A stretch of DNA of 64,000 nt from Halobacillus campisalis. Lineage in GTDB: Bacteria; Bacillota; Bacilli; Bacillales; Halobacillaceae. Within the stretch, counting starts at the first letter, position 1; every line of letters starts with the position of its first letter. The notes under the pieces were generated by a model. The model did no database searches. It was given only the letters and a program-made list of their open reading frames with translations, and was not told the origin of the DNA. Positions 40,409 to 48,095 of the stretch are shown piece after piece. Location of the stretch: NCBI RefSeq assembly GCF_030345335.1, contig NZ_JAPVRC010000001.1, positions 124,001 to 188,000 on the forward strand. Direction: 5' to 3'. The position numbers and the translations under genes were made by a program.

Positions 40409-41296
40409 GTGGATTTCGGAAAAGTACTAACTGCTATGGTCACTCCTTTTGACCAACATGGCAATGTGGACCTAAAAAAAACTTCCAGCCTTGTGGAGTA
40501 TTTAATAGATCACGGAACAGATGGATTAGTTGTAGCAGGAACAACAGGAGAATCGCCGACCTTGACTACGGAAGAAAAGCTGGCCCTATTCAGCCACGTC
40601 GTCAAAGCCGTTAACGGCCGGATTCCGGTTATAGCCGGAACCGGCAGTAATAATACACAACAATCCATTGAGCTGTCAAAAAGAGCAGAACAAACAGGCG
40701 TAGATGGGATCATGCTTGTTACCCCTTATTACAACAAACCCAATCAGCGTGGTATGTATGAACATTTTAAAACCATTGCCGAATCCGTCTTGAAACCCGT
40801 CATGCTCTACAACATTCCTGGGCGGTCTGCTGTACGACTGGATGTATCAACTATAATTGAGCTTTCAAGGGTTCCTAATATTGTCTCCGTCAAAGAGGCT
40901 ACAGGCGATTTGGATAGTATGGCCCAAATTATTGATCAAACCGATGAAACGTTTTCTTTGTATAGTGGGGATGACAGTTTGACTTTGCCTATCTATGCTA
41001 TCGGAGGGCATGGGGTAGTGTCTGTTTCCGCTCATGTGGTAGGGAAAGAAATGAAGGAAATGCTGCGTTTATTTGATGAAGGAAAGAATTCTGAAGCGGC
41101 AAAGCTGCACAGAAAGCTGATTCCATTATTCAAGGGAATGTTCAGCGCTCCATCCCCAGCGCCGGTGAAGGCAGGCCTTCAAATGAAAGGACTGGATACC
41201 GGCGGCGTTCGACTCCCGCTTGTACCACTAACTCAAGAAGAACGACTCACCATCCAATTTTTAATGGAACATTTCAAACAAGAAACAGCAAAGTGA
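40409..41296 (+). CDS. dapA: 4-hydroxy-tetrahydrodipicolinate synthase
   Basis: Condenses pyruvate with aspartate semialdehyde; the product branches to cell-wall diaminopimelate, lysine, and spore dipicolinate through DpaAB. 295 residues. T45-T46 in AGTTGESPT, Tyr134 in LYNIPGRS, and Schiff-base K162 in VKEATGD. Start is GTG 40409. The last codons and the stop lie inside the 5' arm of the terminator hairpin, and this exact 29-base stretch is repeated at 42361-42389. Confidence 0.96.
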   Translation: MDFGKVLTAMVTPFDQHGNVDLKKTSSLVEYLIDHGTDGLVVAGTTGESPTLTTEEKLALFSHVVKAVNGRIPVIAGTGSNNTQQSIELSKRAEQTGVDGIMLVTPYYNKPNQRGMYEHFKTIAESVLKPVMLYNIPGRSAVRLDVSTIIELSRVPNIVSVKEATGDLDSMAQIIDQTDETFSLYSGDDSLTLPIYAIGGHGVVSVSAHVVGKEMKEMLRLFDEGKNSEAAKLHRKLIPLFKGMFSAPSPAPVKAGLQMKGLDTGGVRLPLVPLTQEERLTIQFLMEHFKQETAK

Positions 41297-41312
41297 GCTT
41301 TGCTGTTTTTTT
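41283..41312 (+). terminator. dapA terminator, first copy of a 29-bp direct repeat
   Basis: AAACAGCAAAG (41283-41293) pairs with CTTTGCTGTTT (41298-41308), followed by T residues (T-run 41306-41312). The dapA stop codon TGA is at 41294-41296, in the loop. The stretch 41283-41311 is identical to 42361-42389. Confidence 0.85.
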
Positions 41313-41527
41313 ACTGTTATAAAAGAGTAGAAACGGTTCTGTTCTTCATTTAGAATACTGTGAAAACATCTTACCCCAGCCCCCTCGTAAATGATTTCAT
41401 ATTTTTTTATAAGATTTTCATTAAAATACGAAAGCATCAGTTGACTTTAAAATATGCTTTATACAGTATGCATATTAAAAAGTTAAAGTTAAGCTGTTCC
41501 ACTAAAACTCCCTATTCTTAAAGACTC

Positions 41528-41700
41528 AGTTTCGAGACTTTTGTGTGAGGATATGGTGGCTTTAGAAAACGGATCGCTTTCCGTGGGCATGTGGTGAGCT
41601 TCCTCAGGCTTCGCCTTCCGGGATCTCACCTACCATGTACATCCCACAGGAGTCTCACCGTTTTCTAAAGTCACCATACAATTGGAAGCCGCTCGAAACT
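41528..41700 (-). repeat. Repeat element A, 173 bp with terminal inverted repeats
   Basis: Ends AGTTTCGAG (41528-41536) and CTCGAAACT (41692-41700) are perfect inverted repeats. Inside, 18-base arms at 41555-41572 and 41658-41675 pair with one mismatch. The core contains TCGCTTTCCGTGGGC and CCCACAGGAGTCTCACC, which in reverse complement align with the cores of the two other copies. No coding capacity. This form resembles a MITE or palindromic repeat known widely in Bacillaceae genomes. Confidence 0.85.
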
Positions 41701-41969
41701 ACACCAAGTTTAAGTATATTAGCCACTGATTAGGAAATATTAGAAAACACCGTGTATCCCAGGAGTCTATCCTTTTTTGGAACTTCTTGCCTTTGCGAGG
41801 ATAACGGAACCATTTTTTGCGGTGCTTCACTTAAAAAATAACTGCTCTTGAGTGATAAACAGCAAGAATGTCGTATGCAATAAAATGTTTGAAACTACCT
41901 TAAAATGCAGGTTTTATAACTAAAATGCTATAGCCATACCACCGGAGTTTAATACTCACATTATTACTT

Positions 41970-41981
41970 AGAAGGTTCTTT
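41970..41981 (+). repeat. 12-bp direct repeat left of element B
   Basis: AGAAGGTTCTTT at 41970-41981 recurs at 42193-42204, and both are followed by ACAG within two or three bases. The left copy is 8 bases from the element B terminus, the right copy 31 bases beyond its other end. Confidence 0.5.
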
Positions 41982-41988
41982 TTACAGC

Positions 41989-42162
41989 GATTTCGAGAAG
42001 CACATCTAAAGTAAGGGGCGGCGGGGAATGGGGAGACTCCTGTGGGAAGAGAGTGCTTGGTGAGGTCCCGCAGGACGGGACGTCCGAGGAAGCTCACCGC
42101 GCTCCCACGGAAAGCGAGTCATTCCCCGCCGCCCTGATCCACTCCCCCAATGTCTCGAATTC
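41989..42162 (+). repeat. Repeat element B, 174 bp with terminal inverted repeats
   Basis: Ends GATTTCGAGA (41989-41998) and TCTCGAATTC (42153-42162) match as inverted repeats at 9 of 10 positions. Inner arms AGGGGCGGCGGGGAATG and CATTCCCCGCCGCCCT pair almost completely. The core has GAGACTCCTGTGGGA, GAGGAAGCTCACC and CCCACGGAAAGCGAGTC. It is the same length as element A and in opposite orientation, 288 bases from it. Confidence 0.85.
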
Positions 42163-42192
42163 AAGTCTTCAAGTATCCTGCTAGTTTGTTTA

Positions 42193-42204
42193 AGAAGGTT
42201 CTTT
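42193..42204 (+). repeat. 12-bp direct repeat right of element B
   Basis: Second copy of AGAAGGTTCTTT (first at 41970-41981), flanking element B. Confidence 0.5.
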
Positions 42205-42360
42205 CACAGTCTTTGTATCAAATGACTTTGATTACACTTTAATGGTAGGAGATTAAACAAGTGAAGGTAACCTAATTTACAGGTAAAATGTATTACAACA
42301 TGAATGGATACTCCAAGCTATGTTATATACCATCCAAGATGTCTAACAAATTGATATTGA

Positions 42361-42389
42361 AAACAGCAAAGTGAGCTTTGCTGTTTTTT
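42361..42389 (+). terminator. Second copy of the dapA terminator
   Basis: Identical over 29 bases to 41283-41311, including bases that encode the last dapA residues and stop in the first copy. It forms the same AAACAGCAAAG/CTTTGCTGTTT hairpin with six T. Here no gene lies just upstream, so it looks like a duplicated fragment; it would block transcription entering tepA from the segment. Confidence 0.8.
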
Positions 42390-42447
42390 GTATGAATCTT
42401 TTTTTCTGTCTCATACTAAAGAAAAGACAGAAAGGGGCATGAAAAAG

Positions 42448-43194
42448 ATGAATGATTTCCATGAACATGAACAAAACGAGCCCTCCAAGGATCCTTCTAA
42501 AGAAAAAGATCAATCTTCCGTAGTAGACAAAATTCAACAGCTCGGCCAGTCAAATGTACCCCAAGCTGGAGATTCAAATATTCACGTCCTGCCGATTATT
42601 GGTCAAGTTGAAGGTCATGTACAATTACCTGCTCAAAACAAGACGACAAAATATGAGCATTTGATTCCCCAGTTGATAGCCATTGAGCAAAACCCTAAAA
42701 TTGAAGGGCTGGTCGTATTGCTCAATACTGTAGGAGGAGACGTTGAAGCAGGCCTGGCTATATCTGAAATGATAACTTCTCTTTCAAAGCCTTCTGTATC
42801 CATCGTATTAGGAGGAGGACATTCTATAGGGGTTCCAATCGCCGTTGCAGCTGATTATTCATTTATTGCTGAAACTGCAACGATGACTATACATCCTATT
42901 CGTTTAAATGGGCTGGTCATAGGAGTGCCGCAGACATTTGAATATATGGACAAAATGCAGGATCGCGTCGTTAACTTCGTGACGAGGCATTCGAATGTGG
43001 AAGAGGAAAAGTTCAAAGAACTCATGTTTGAAAAGGGAAACTTGTCCCGGGATATCGGCACGAACGTTGTCGGACAGCAGGCTGTGGATGTGGGACTCAT
43101 TGATGCAGTAGGCGGAGTAAAAGAGGCTATGAAGAAGCTGAATGAGTATATCGAGCAAAATAAAGGTCATAACGAAGAGAAGGTAGTGCAATGA
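42448..43194 (+). CDS. tepA: TepA, ClpP-like translocation-enhancing/spore protease
   Basis: A 248-residue ClpP-family serine protease (S14-like) that acts in the cytoplasm; in B. subtilis it was linked to preprotein translocation and to degradation of spore proteins. The ClpP-fold core runs from [14 protein letters not shown], with [15 protein letters not shown], the catalytic-Ser region [15 protein letters not shown] and [15 protein letters not shown] 42448 is chosen because AGAAAGGGG (42429-42437) is 10 bases upstream, while ATG 42439 is too close. Confidence 0.92.
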   Translation: MNDFHEHEQNEPSKDPSKEKDQSSVVDKIQQLGQSNVPQAGDSNIHVLPIIGQVEGHVQLPAQNKTTKYEHLIPQLIAIEQNPKIEGLVVLLNTVGGDVEAGLAISEMITSLSKPSVSIVLGGGHSIGVPIAVAADYSFIAETATMTIHPIRLNGLVIGVPQTFEYMDKMQDRVVNFVTRHSNVEEEKFKELMFEKGNLSRDIGTNVVGQQAVDVGLIDAVGGVKEAMKKLNEYIEQNKGHNEEKVVQ

Positions 43195-43400
43195 CCATCT
43201 TATATACTCCATTGAGTGAATATGACATTTTTCCGCAAACTAATTCAGACTATTCCATCGTCTACGAGAATCGCAATAACTGCAAAGTGAAATGCTATGA
43301 CTATGGAGATGGAAAAAGACAGATCGTTCAATTGCTTTCGACAGATCCACAAGATTTCATGGATCCAACTTTACAGCCAGGACAATGGCTGGACTACTAA
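43191..43400 (+). CDS. ylzJ: YlzJ family protein
   Basis: A 69-residue protein of the YlzJ-like family, found between tepA and spoIIIE in Bacillus. Pattern [12 protein letters not shown] at the start and [18 protein letters not shown] near the end. Overlaps the tepA stop by 4 bases (ATGA). Function unknown. Confidence 0.85.
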   Translation: MTILYTPLSEYDIFPQTNSDYSIVYENRNNCKVKCYDYGDGKRQIVQLLSTDPQDFMDPTLQPGQWLDY

Positions 43401-43414
43401 CATTTACCTTCCTG

Positions 43415-43423
43415 TGATATAAT
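43415..43423 (+). promoter_or_regulatory. Extended -10 promoter of spoIIIE
   Basis: TATAAT at 43418-43423 is preceded by TG at 43415-43416, an extended -10 form; no good -35 is seen. It lies just past ylzJ and would start transcripts around 43430. Confidence 0.5.
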
Positions 43424-43438
43424 GAAATGAGCCGTACA

Positions 43439-43486
43439 CTAGGATGTCGCCTGCTGAAAATCAGCGTCGGCATCCTATTCTTTTCA
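43439..43486 (+). promoter_or_regulatory. Terminator-like hairpin in the spoIIIE leader
   Basis: TAGGATGTCGCCTGCTGA (43439-43456) pairs with TCAGCGTCGGCATCCTA (43460-43477) apart from small bulges, followed by TTCTTTTC. Since a promoter lies just upstream and the spoIIIE ribosome binding site just downstream, it is within the 5' leader: either an attenuator or the end of ylzJ transcripts. Confidence 0.6.
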
Positions 43487-43504
43487 ACAGAGGAGGTGTC
43501 ACTT

Positions 43505-45784
43505 GTGGCACGAAAGAAAAAAACTACTTCAAAATCGCGCAAGAAAAAATCGAACGTCAAACAGCATATTAAATATGAACTTATAGGGTTATTATTTATA
43601 CTTTTAGCCGTATTCGGAAGTGGAGCCTCGATGATCAGCGAGGGGGCTATACCCGGAGGATTGGAACATATATGGCAATTCGCTTTTGGAGTCTGGTATT
43701 TTGCTGCATCTATCTTTTTCTTAATCGTTGGTATTTATCTTATGATTAAAAGAAAGTGGCCGAACTTTTTACATAAACGCTTGATCGGCATTTATATCAT
43801 GTTTACCGCTTTATTACTGTTCACTCATGTGCAGACACTTTCAAGTGACCTGCAAAGCGGCCAGGGGGGAGTTTTTGGGCTGACCTGGGATCGTTTTATC
43901 AGTATGATGAGGGGTGAAGCACCTACGACGAGTATCGGCGGCGGGCTCATAGGGGCTTTTTTACTGTTTATTACATACTATTTATTTTCTGCCACTGGCT
44001 CCATCATTTTTTCTATCTTTCTATTTTTGATCGGCTGGTTGTTCTTGACAGAGCGATCAATAGGCGAGGTTCTTGCTTTCATAGCGGATAAGACGAAATC
44101 TTCCTTCACGAATGCCAATAAGAAAATAAAAGAGAACAGAGCGAAGAAGCCGGCGAAAGCGATTGAAAAACAGCAGACTGAAGATGTACAGATTATTGAG
44201 CATGAAAATAATCAAAATGAACAAGTAGAGGAAGAAGAATATGAACCAATTATTCAGGATTTCACAGAACAGGCGTACCAGAAAACAGCTTCCACGAAAG
44301 AAAAACCAGCAGCGAGTGATGATCAGACGTTAGATAAGTCAATGAATACAGCTGAGCTTGAGAATCCTGATTATAAGCTTCCAGGCTTCGATCTTCTTTC
44401 AGAACCGAGTTCAAGCCCTCAGAGTCAGAACCGATCCCATATTCAGGCGACGGTTAAAAAACTGGAAAGAACGTTCCAAAGCTTTGGTGTAAAAGCGAAG
44501 GTGACAAAAGTGCATGTCGGGCCATCGGTGACGAAGTATGAAGTGTATCCCGATGTTGGAGTCAAAGTAAGTAAAATTGTTAATTTAAGCGACGATCTAG
44601 CTTTAGCCCTGGCAGCGAAAGATATCAGAATAGAAGCACCCATACCCGGGAAATCCGCAGTAGGTATTGAAGTACCGAACCAGGAAGTTTCCATGGTTAC
44701 TTTACGGGAAGTGTTGGAACAAGGTAAGGCTCACCCAGATGCCAAACTAAGCTTTGCGTTAGGGCGGGATATTTCTGGAGAAGCCGTTATGGCAGAGCTT
44801 AATAAAATGCCTCACCTTCTTGTAGCAGGGGCGACCGGCAGTGGTAAAAGTGTTTGTATTAACGGAATTATCACAAGTGTGTTAATGAGGGCGAAACCCC
44901 ATGAAGTTAAAATGATGATGATCGATCCGAAAAAAGTGGAGTTGAATGTTTATAACGGTATTCCTCACTTACTGGCGCCTGTAGTTACAGATCCGAAAAA
45001 AGCGTCCCGTGCATTAATGAAAGTGGTATCTGAAATGGAACGGCGTTATGATTTATTTTCAGATTCAAGTACGAGAAATATTGAGGGCTATAATGAGTAT
45101 ATTAAAAGGCATAATCGTGATAATGAAGATGATCAGCCATTTTTGCCTTATATTATAGTACTTGTAGACGAATTGGCTGACTTAATGATGGTAGCGTCAA
45201 ATGATGTGGAGGATGCTATTACACGTCTGGCGCAAATGGCACGGGCTGCAGGTATACATTTGATCATAGCTACCCAGAGGCCGTCTGTAGATGTTATAAC
45301 AGGAGTAATAAAAGCGAACATTCCTTCAAGAATCGCCTTCAGTGTTTCTTCTCAGACAGACTCAAGGACCATTCTGGATACGGGAGGAGCTGAAAAACTG
45401 CTTGGTCGCGGAGATATGTTGTTCACTCCCGTTGGATCCAATAAACCGACGAGGGTACAGGGAGCTTTTCTTTCCGACGATGAAGTGGAACGGATTGTCA
45501 ACTTCTGTGTAGAGCAGCAAAAAGCGCAATATCAGGAAGAAATGATCCCTGATGAAGAGAGCGAAGTAAAGAAAGAAGTGGACGACGAGCTTTACCCTGA
45601 GGCAGTTCAAATGGTCATAGAAATGCAGAGCGCTAGTGTTTCAATGATTCAGAGAAGATTCAGGGTAGGATATACGAGAGCAGCTAGGTTGATAGATGCA
45701 ATGGAAGACAACGGAGTAGTCGGTCCTTATGAAGGAAGCAAGCCAAGAACCGTACTAGTTTCACAAACGGTAGAAGAAAGTTAG
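43505..45784 (+). CDS. spoIIIE: SpoIIIE, FtsK-family DNA translocase
   Basis: Pumps the chromosome across the sporulation septum and clears trapped DNA in division. 759 residues from GTG 43505, with AGAGGAGGTG 7 bases upstream. Four membrane segments in the first 180 residues, then an acidic linker (about 200-300), the alpha/beta motor with Walker [10 protein letters not shown] near 442 and Walker [13 protein letters not shown] near 550, and the C-terminal gamma DNA-reading winged helix ([20 protein letters not shown]). Linker length is the main difference from B. subtilis. Confidence 0.94.
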   Translation: MARKKKTTSKSRKKKSNVKQHIKYELIGLLFILLAVFGSGASMISEGAIPGGLEHIWQFAFGVWYFAASIFFLIVGIYLMIKRKWPNFLHKRLIGIYIMFTALLLFTHVQTLSSDLQSGQGGVFGLTWDRFISMMRGEAPTTSIGGGLIGAFLLFITYYLFSATGSIIFSIFLFLIGWLFLTERSIGEVLAFIADKTKSSFTNANKKIKENRAKKPAKAIEKQQTEDVQIIEHENNQNEQVEEEEYEPIIQDFTEQAYQKTASTKEKPAASDDQTLDKSMNTAELENPDYKLPGFDLLSEPSSSPQSQNRSHIQATVKKLERTFQSFGVKAKVTKVHVGPSVTKYEVYPDVGVKVSKIVNLSDDLALALAAKDIRIEAPIPGKSAVGIEVPNQEVSMVTLREVLEQGKAHPDAKLSFALGRDISGEAVMAELNKMPHLLVAGATGSGKSVCINGIITSVLMRAKPHEVKMMMIDPKKVELNVYNGIPHLLAPVVTDPKKASRALMKVVSEMERRYDLFSDSSTRNIEGYNEYIKRHNRDNEDDQPFLPYIIVLVDELADLMMVASNDVEDAITRLAQMARAAGIHLIIATQRPSVDVITGVIKANIPSRIAFSVSSQTDSRTILDTGGAEKLLGRGDMLFTPVGSNKPTRVQGAFLSDDEVERIVNFCVEQQKAQYQEEMIPDEESEVKKEVDDELYPEAVQMVIEMQSASVSMIQRRFRVGYTRAARLIDAMEDNGVVGPYEGSKPRTVLVSQTVEES

Positions 45785-45814
45785 ACTGGTGCTTTTTAAG
45801 CGCCAGTTTTTTTT
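45785..45814 (+). terminator. Intrinsic terminator after spoIIIE
   Basis: ACTGGTGCT (45785-45793) pairs with AGCGCCAGT (45799-45807), then TTTTTTT. Confidence 0.85.
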
Positions 45815-45889
45815 ACATTATTTTAATAATAGGAATATTCCAACTTAATAAAAATATGAGCTATTTTAGATAAATATGTCCTAATTCTA

Positions 45890-45918
45890 TTTATTTATTT
45901 GTAGATAAGTGTTATATT
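45890..45918 (+). promoter_or_regulatory. Candidate promoter of ymfC
   Basis: TTTATT (45890-45895) and TATATT (45913-45918) with a 17-base spacer in an AT-rich gap, about 75 bases before the ymfC start. Confidence 0.45.
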
Positions 45919-45935
45919 ATTCTCGAATATGATGT

Positions 45936-45956
45936 GTCAAACGTCAGATGTCAGAT
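45936..45956 (+). promoter_or_regulatory. Three 7-base GTCA repeats, possible operator
   Basis: GTCAAAC, GTCAGAT and GTCAGAT follow each other directly, just downstream of the predicted ymfC start point. Such phased repeats suit a repressor site, perhaps for YmfC itself; this is inference. Confidence 0.3.
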
Positions 45957-45993
45957 CTCTTACCTATAGGCAAATAGACTTGGAGTGAAGGTT

Positions 45994-46719
45994 ATGTCGA
46001 TCAGACAAGATACTCGTCACTTGTACCTTCAAGTGATCGAGCAAATTAAACGTGATATAGAAAAAGGGTTATACTTAGAAAAAGAAAAACTTCCTTCAGA
46101 ATTTCAGCTTTCTAAATCTTTAGGAGTCTCAAGAGCTACTTTAAGAGAAGCATTAAGAATTTTAGAAGAAGAAAGCATAGTGACAAGAAGACACGGTGTA
46201 GGGACATTTGTGAATCCTAAACCAGTGTTCACTTCGGGTATCGAAGAATTAGATAGTGTGACAGGGATGATTAGTAAATCAGGGATGACTCCCGGCTCAC
46301 AATATTTATCGGCTGAACTTATAGAACCCACAGAAGATGAAAGAAACCGATTTTCCCCAGTCTCCTTACATAAACTTGCTAAAGTCGAACGCGTAAGAAC
46401 AGCAGACCAGCAGCCGGTTGTTTATTGTAAGGACCGAATTCCAGATGGACTTATTCCCCTAGACCAAGTGCGAGAAGCAGATTCATTGTTTGGTATATTA
46501 GAAAGGTATACAGGCAAATCTATCAGTTATGCAGTAACAGACATTGAACCCATCGGTTATCACGAGAGAATTTCCCCCATTTTAAATTGCGAGCCAGATC
46601 AGGCTTTACTATTACTTAAACAAATGCATTATACAAAAGAAGATGAACCTGTGCTTTTATCTTCTAATTATTTTCGTGCGGACAAGTTTAGCTTTCATGT
46701 TTTAAGAAAAAGAGTTTAA
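45994..46719 (+). CDS. ymfC: YmfC, GntR-family (HutC-type) transcription regulator
   Basis: 241 residues from ATG 45994. Winged helix at the N-terminus ([15 protein letters not shown], then [20 protein letters not shown], then [10 protein letters not shown]) and a UTRA ligand-binding domain (about 90-240) ending [15 protein letters not shown]. The frame opens at GTG 45985, but GGAG/AAGG sites sit before 45994. It directly precedes a nucleoside-type ABC importer, which it may control; the ligand is unknown. Confidence 0.9.
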   Translation: MSIRQDTRHLYLQVIEQIKRDIEKGLYLEKEKLPSEFQLSKSLGVSRATLREALRILEEESIVTRRHGVGTFVNPKPVFTSGIEELDSVTGMISKSGMTPGSQYLSAELIEPTEDERNRFSPVSLHKLAKVERVRTADQQPVVYCKDRIPDGLIPLDQVREADSLFGILERYTGKSISYAVTDIEPIGYHERISPILNCEPDQALLLLKQMHYTKEDEPVLLSSNYFRADKFSFHVLRKRV

Positions 46720-46736
46720 ATTTTTTCTTGAATTTT

Positions 46737-46826
46737 AAGGAGGTGAGTTTGGCTGTTAGAAGTCTAAAAAATTTTAGATTTTTGAATTTTTTTAATATTA
46801 ACAAATTTAGGGGGAGTTGTTTTTGA
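46737..46826 (+). other. Leader reading frame with perfect Shine-Dalgarno before the BMP lipoprotein gene
   Basis: AAGGAGGTGA (46737-46746), a full match to the 16S anti-Shine-Dalgarno sequence, is followed by TTG 46749 and a 25-codon frame ending TGA 46824-46826. That stop overlaps the lipoprotein start as TTGA. The frame is AT-rich and encodes many Phe and Asn. It may couple translation, or the site may serve as an mRNA-stabilising ribosome-binding sequence; neither is proven. Confidence 0.4.
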
Positions 46827-47944
46827 AAAATCGTCGTTTTCTATTAATTTTAGCTTTATTGTTATCAATCGGTTTTGTGCTCGCTGCTTGCGGATCTTCG
46901 GATGATGGTGAATCAAGCGGAGATGGTGGTGATAGTGGTGAAGGGTCTACTGAAGGTGGAGAAGAATCGTCTGAAGACTTTTCTGTAGCCATGGTTACAG
47001 ACGTAGGCGGTGTCGATGACAAATCTTTCAACCAGTCTTCATGGGAAGGCTTACAAGCCTTTGGGGAAGAAAACGGGCTTGAAGAAGGCGAAGGTTATGA
47101 CTACGCCCAGTCGGACAGTGAAGGTGACTATACTACAAACATAAGTCGTCTTGTGCGTCAAGATTATGATCTTATTTATGGTATCGGATACTTACTGCAG
47201 CCAGCTCTAGAAGAAGTGGCTGAACAAAACCCGGACACAAACTTCGGTCTAGTTGATTCAGTTTCTGAAGTTGAAAATATCGTAAGCATCACTTTCAAAG
47301 AACAAGAAGGTTCTTTCTTAGCTGGAGTGGCTGCTGCTCTAAAAACTGAAACTGACAAAATCGGTTTCGTCGGGGGAGAAGATGGAAGTTTAATCAGAAA
47401 GTTTGAATCAGGTTATGTGGCAGGCGCAAAATCAATTAACCCAGATATTGAAATTGATATTCAATATGCCGAAAGCTTTGCTGCAGCTGATAGAGGGAAG
47501 CTGATTGCTTCTAACATGTATAACAATGACATTGACGTCATTTATCATGCTTCAGGTGCAACTGGTAACGGTGTGTTTGCTCAAGCTAAAGATATTAAGC
47601 AGAACAATCCAGATGAGAATGTATGGGTAATCGGCGTTGACCGTGACCAGCATGAAGAAGGCGCTATTGGGGATGACAACGTAACACTGACTTCAATGGT
47701 TAAGCGTGTAGACGTAGCTGTAAACGAAATTGCAACACAAACGATGGAAGGCGACTTCCCTGGCGGAGAAGTAGTGGAATATGGTCTTGAAGATGAAGCT
47801 ATCAGTATTGCGCAAACGAATGAAGATGCGATGACTGAAGATATTCTTTCAGAAATCGAATCTTGGAAAGAGCAGATCTCTAATGGTGATATTACAGTGC
47901 CTAGTACTGATGAAGAATTAGAAGAGTACGAAAGCTCTCTATAA
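46823..47944 (+). CDS. BMP-family nucleoside-binding lipoprotein of an ABC importer
   Basis: Substrate-binding lipoprotein, 373 residues from TTG 46823 (GGGGGAG 6 bases upstream). The signal peptide ends in lipobox LAAC with Cys23 as lipid attachment site. An acidic Ser/Gly/Glu/Asp linker (24-50) precedes the BMP domain starting VAMVTDVGGVDDKSFNQSSW. Close in pattern to B. subtilis NupN (YufN), the guanosine-binding protein, so nucleosides are the likely substrate. Hairpins follow before the ATPase gene. Confidence 0.93.
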   Translation: MKNRRFLLILALLLSIGFVLAACGSSDDGESSGDGGDSGEGSTEGGEESSEDFSVAMVTDVGGVDDKSFNQSSWEGLQAFGEENGLEEGEGYDYAQSDSEGDYTTNISRLVRQDYDLIYGIGYLLQPALEEVAEQNPDTNFGLVDSVSEVENIVSITFKEQEGSFLAGVAAALKTETDKIGFVGGEDGSLIRKFESGYVAGAKSINPDIEIDIQYAESFAAADRGKLIASNMYNNDIDVIYHASGATGNGVFAQAKDIKQNNPDENVWVIGVDRDQHEEGAIGDDNVTLTSMVKRVDVAVNEIATQTMEGDFPGGEVVEYGLEDEAISIAQTNEDAMTEDILSEIESWKEQISNGDITVPSTDEELEEYESSL

Positions 47945-47956
47945 AAAAATCATGCT

Positions 47957-47985
47957 CTATAGGGCTAGTTAGTCTAGCCCTATAG
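47957..47985 (+). terminator. First hairpin after the BMP lipoprotein gene
   Basis: CTATAGGGCTAG pairs with CTAGCCCTATAG perfectly (47957-47968/47974-47985). There is no U-run, so it is better seen as a 3'-end protecting stem than as a terminator. Confidence 0.6.
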
Positions 47986-47995
47986 TTCTATGAAA

Positions 47996-48046
47996 ATCAT
48001 CAAATGAAGAGAAATATTCCGGACCTCTTCATTTGATGATTTTTTA
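47996..48046 (+). terminator. Strong terminator between lipoprotein and ATPase genes
   Basis: AATCATCAAATGAAGAG (47996-48011) region pairs with CTCTTCATTTGATGATT (48025-48041), then TTTTT. A long perfect stem; it should make lipoprotein transcripts more abundant than ATPase/permease transcripts. Confidence 0.85.
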
Positions 48047-48095
48047 CGGCAAATGTAAGAGAAAAAGATGATAGAAAAAGGGGTGGGTGGGAAAA

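Larger units (their letters stand above)
41313..42360. other. 1-kb gene-free segment between repeated dapA terminators
   Basis: No reading frame here looks coding on either strand; stops are dense and the one listed frame over 60 codons (41900-42097, minus strand) runs through a palindromic repeat. The segment holds two full repeat elements (41528-41700 and 41989-42162) and AT-rich filler. In B. subtilis this position is occupied by rnjB (RNase J2), and I could see no remnant of that gene. The direct repeat at both ends suggests an inserted or rearranged block. Confidence 0.7.

Noticed and set aside
41756-41775. Short match (CCCAGGAGTCT) to the repeat core between elements A and B
   Set aside because: Too short to separate from chance; no arms around it.
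41900-42097. 65-codon minus-strand frame in the dapA-tepA gap
   Set aside because: It passes through repeat element B, whose palindrome favours chance open frames; no recognisable domain.
41528-42162. Elements A and B as a CRISPR array
   Set aside because: Only two units, in opposite orientation, 173-174 bp long, no regular spacers and no cas genes.
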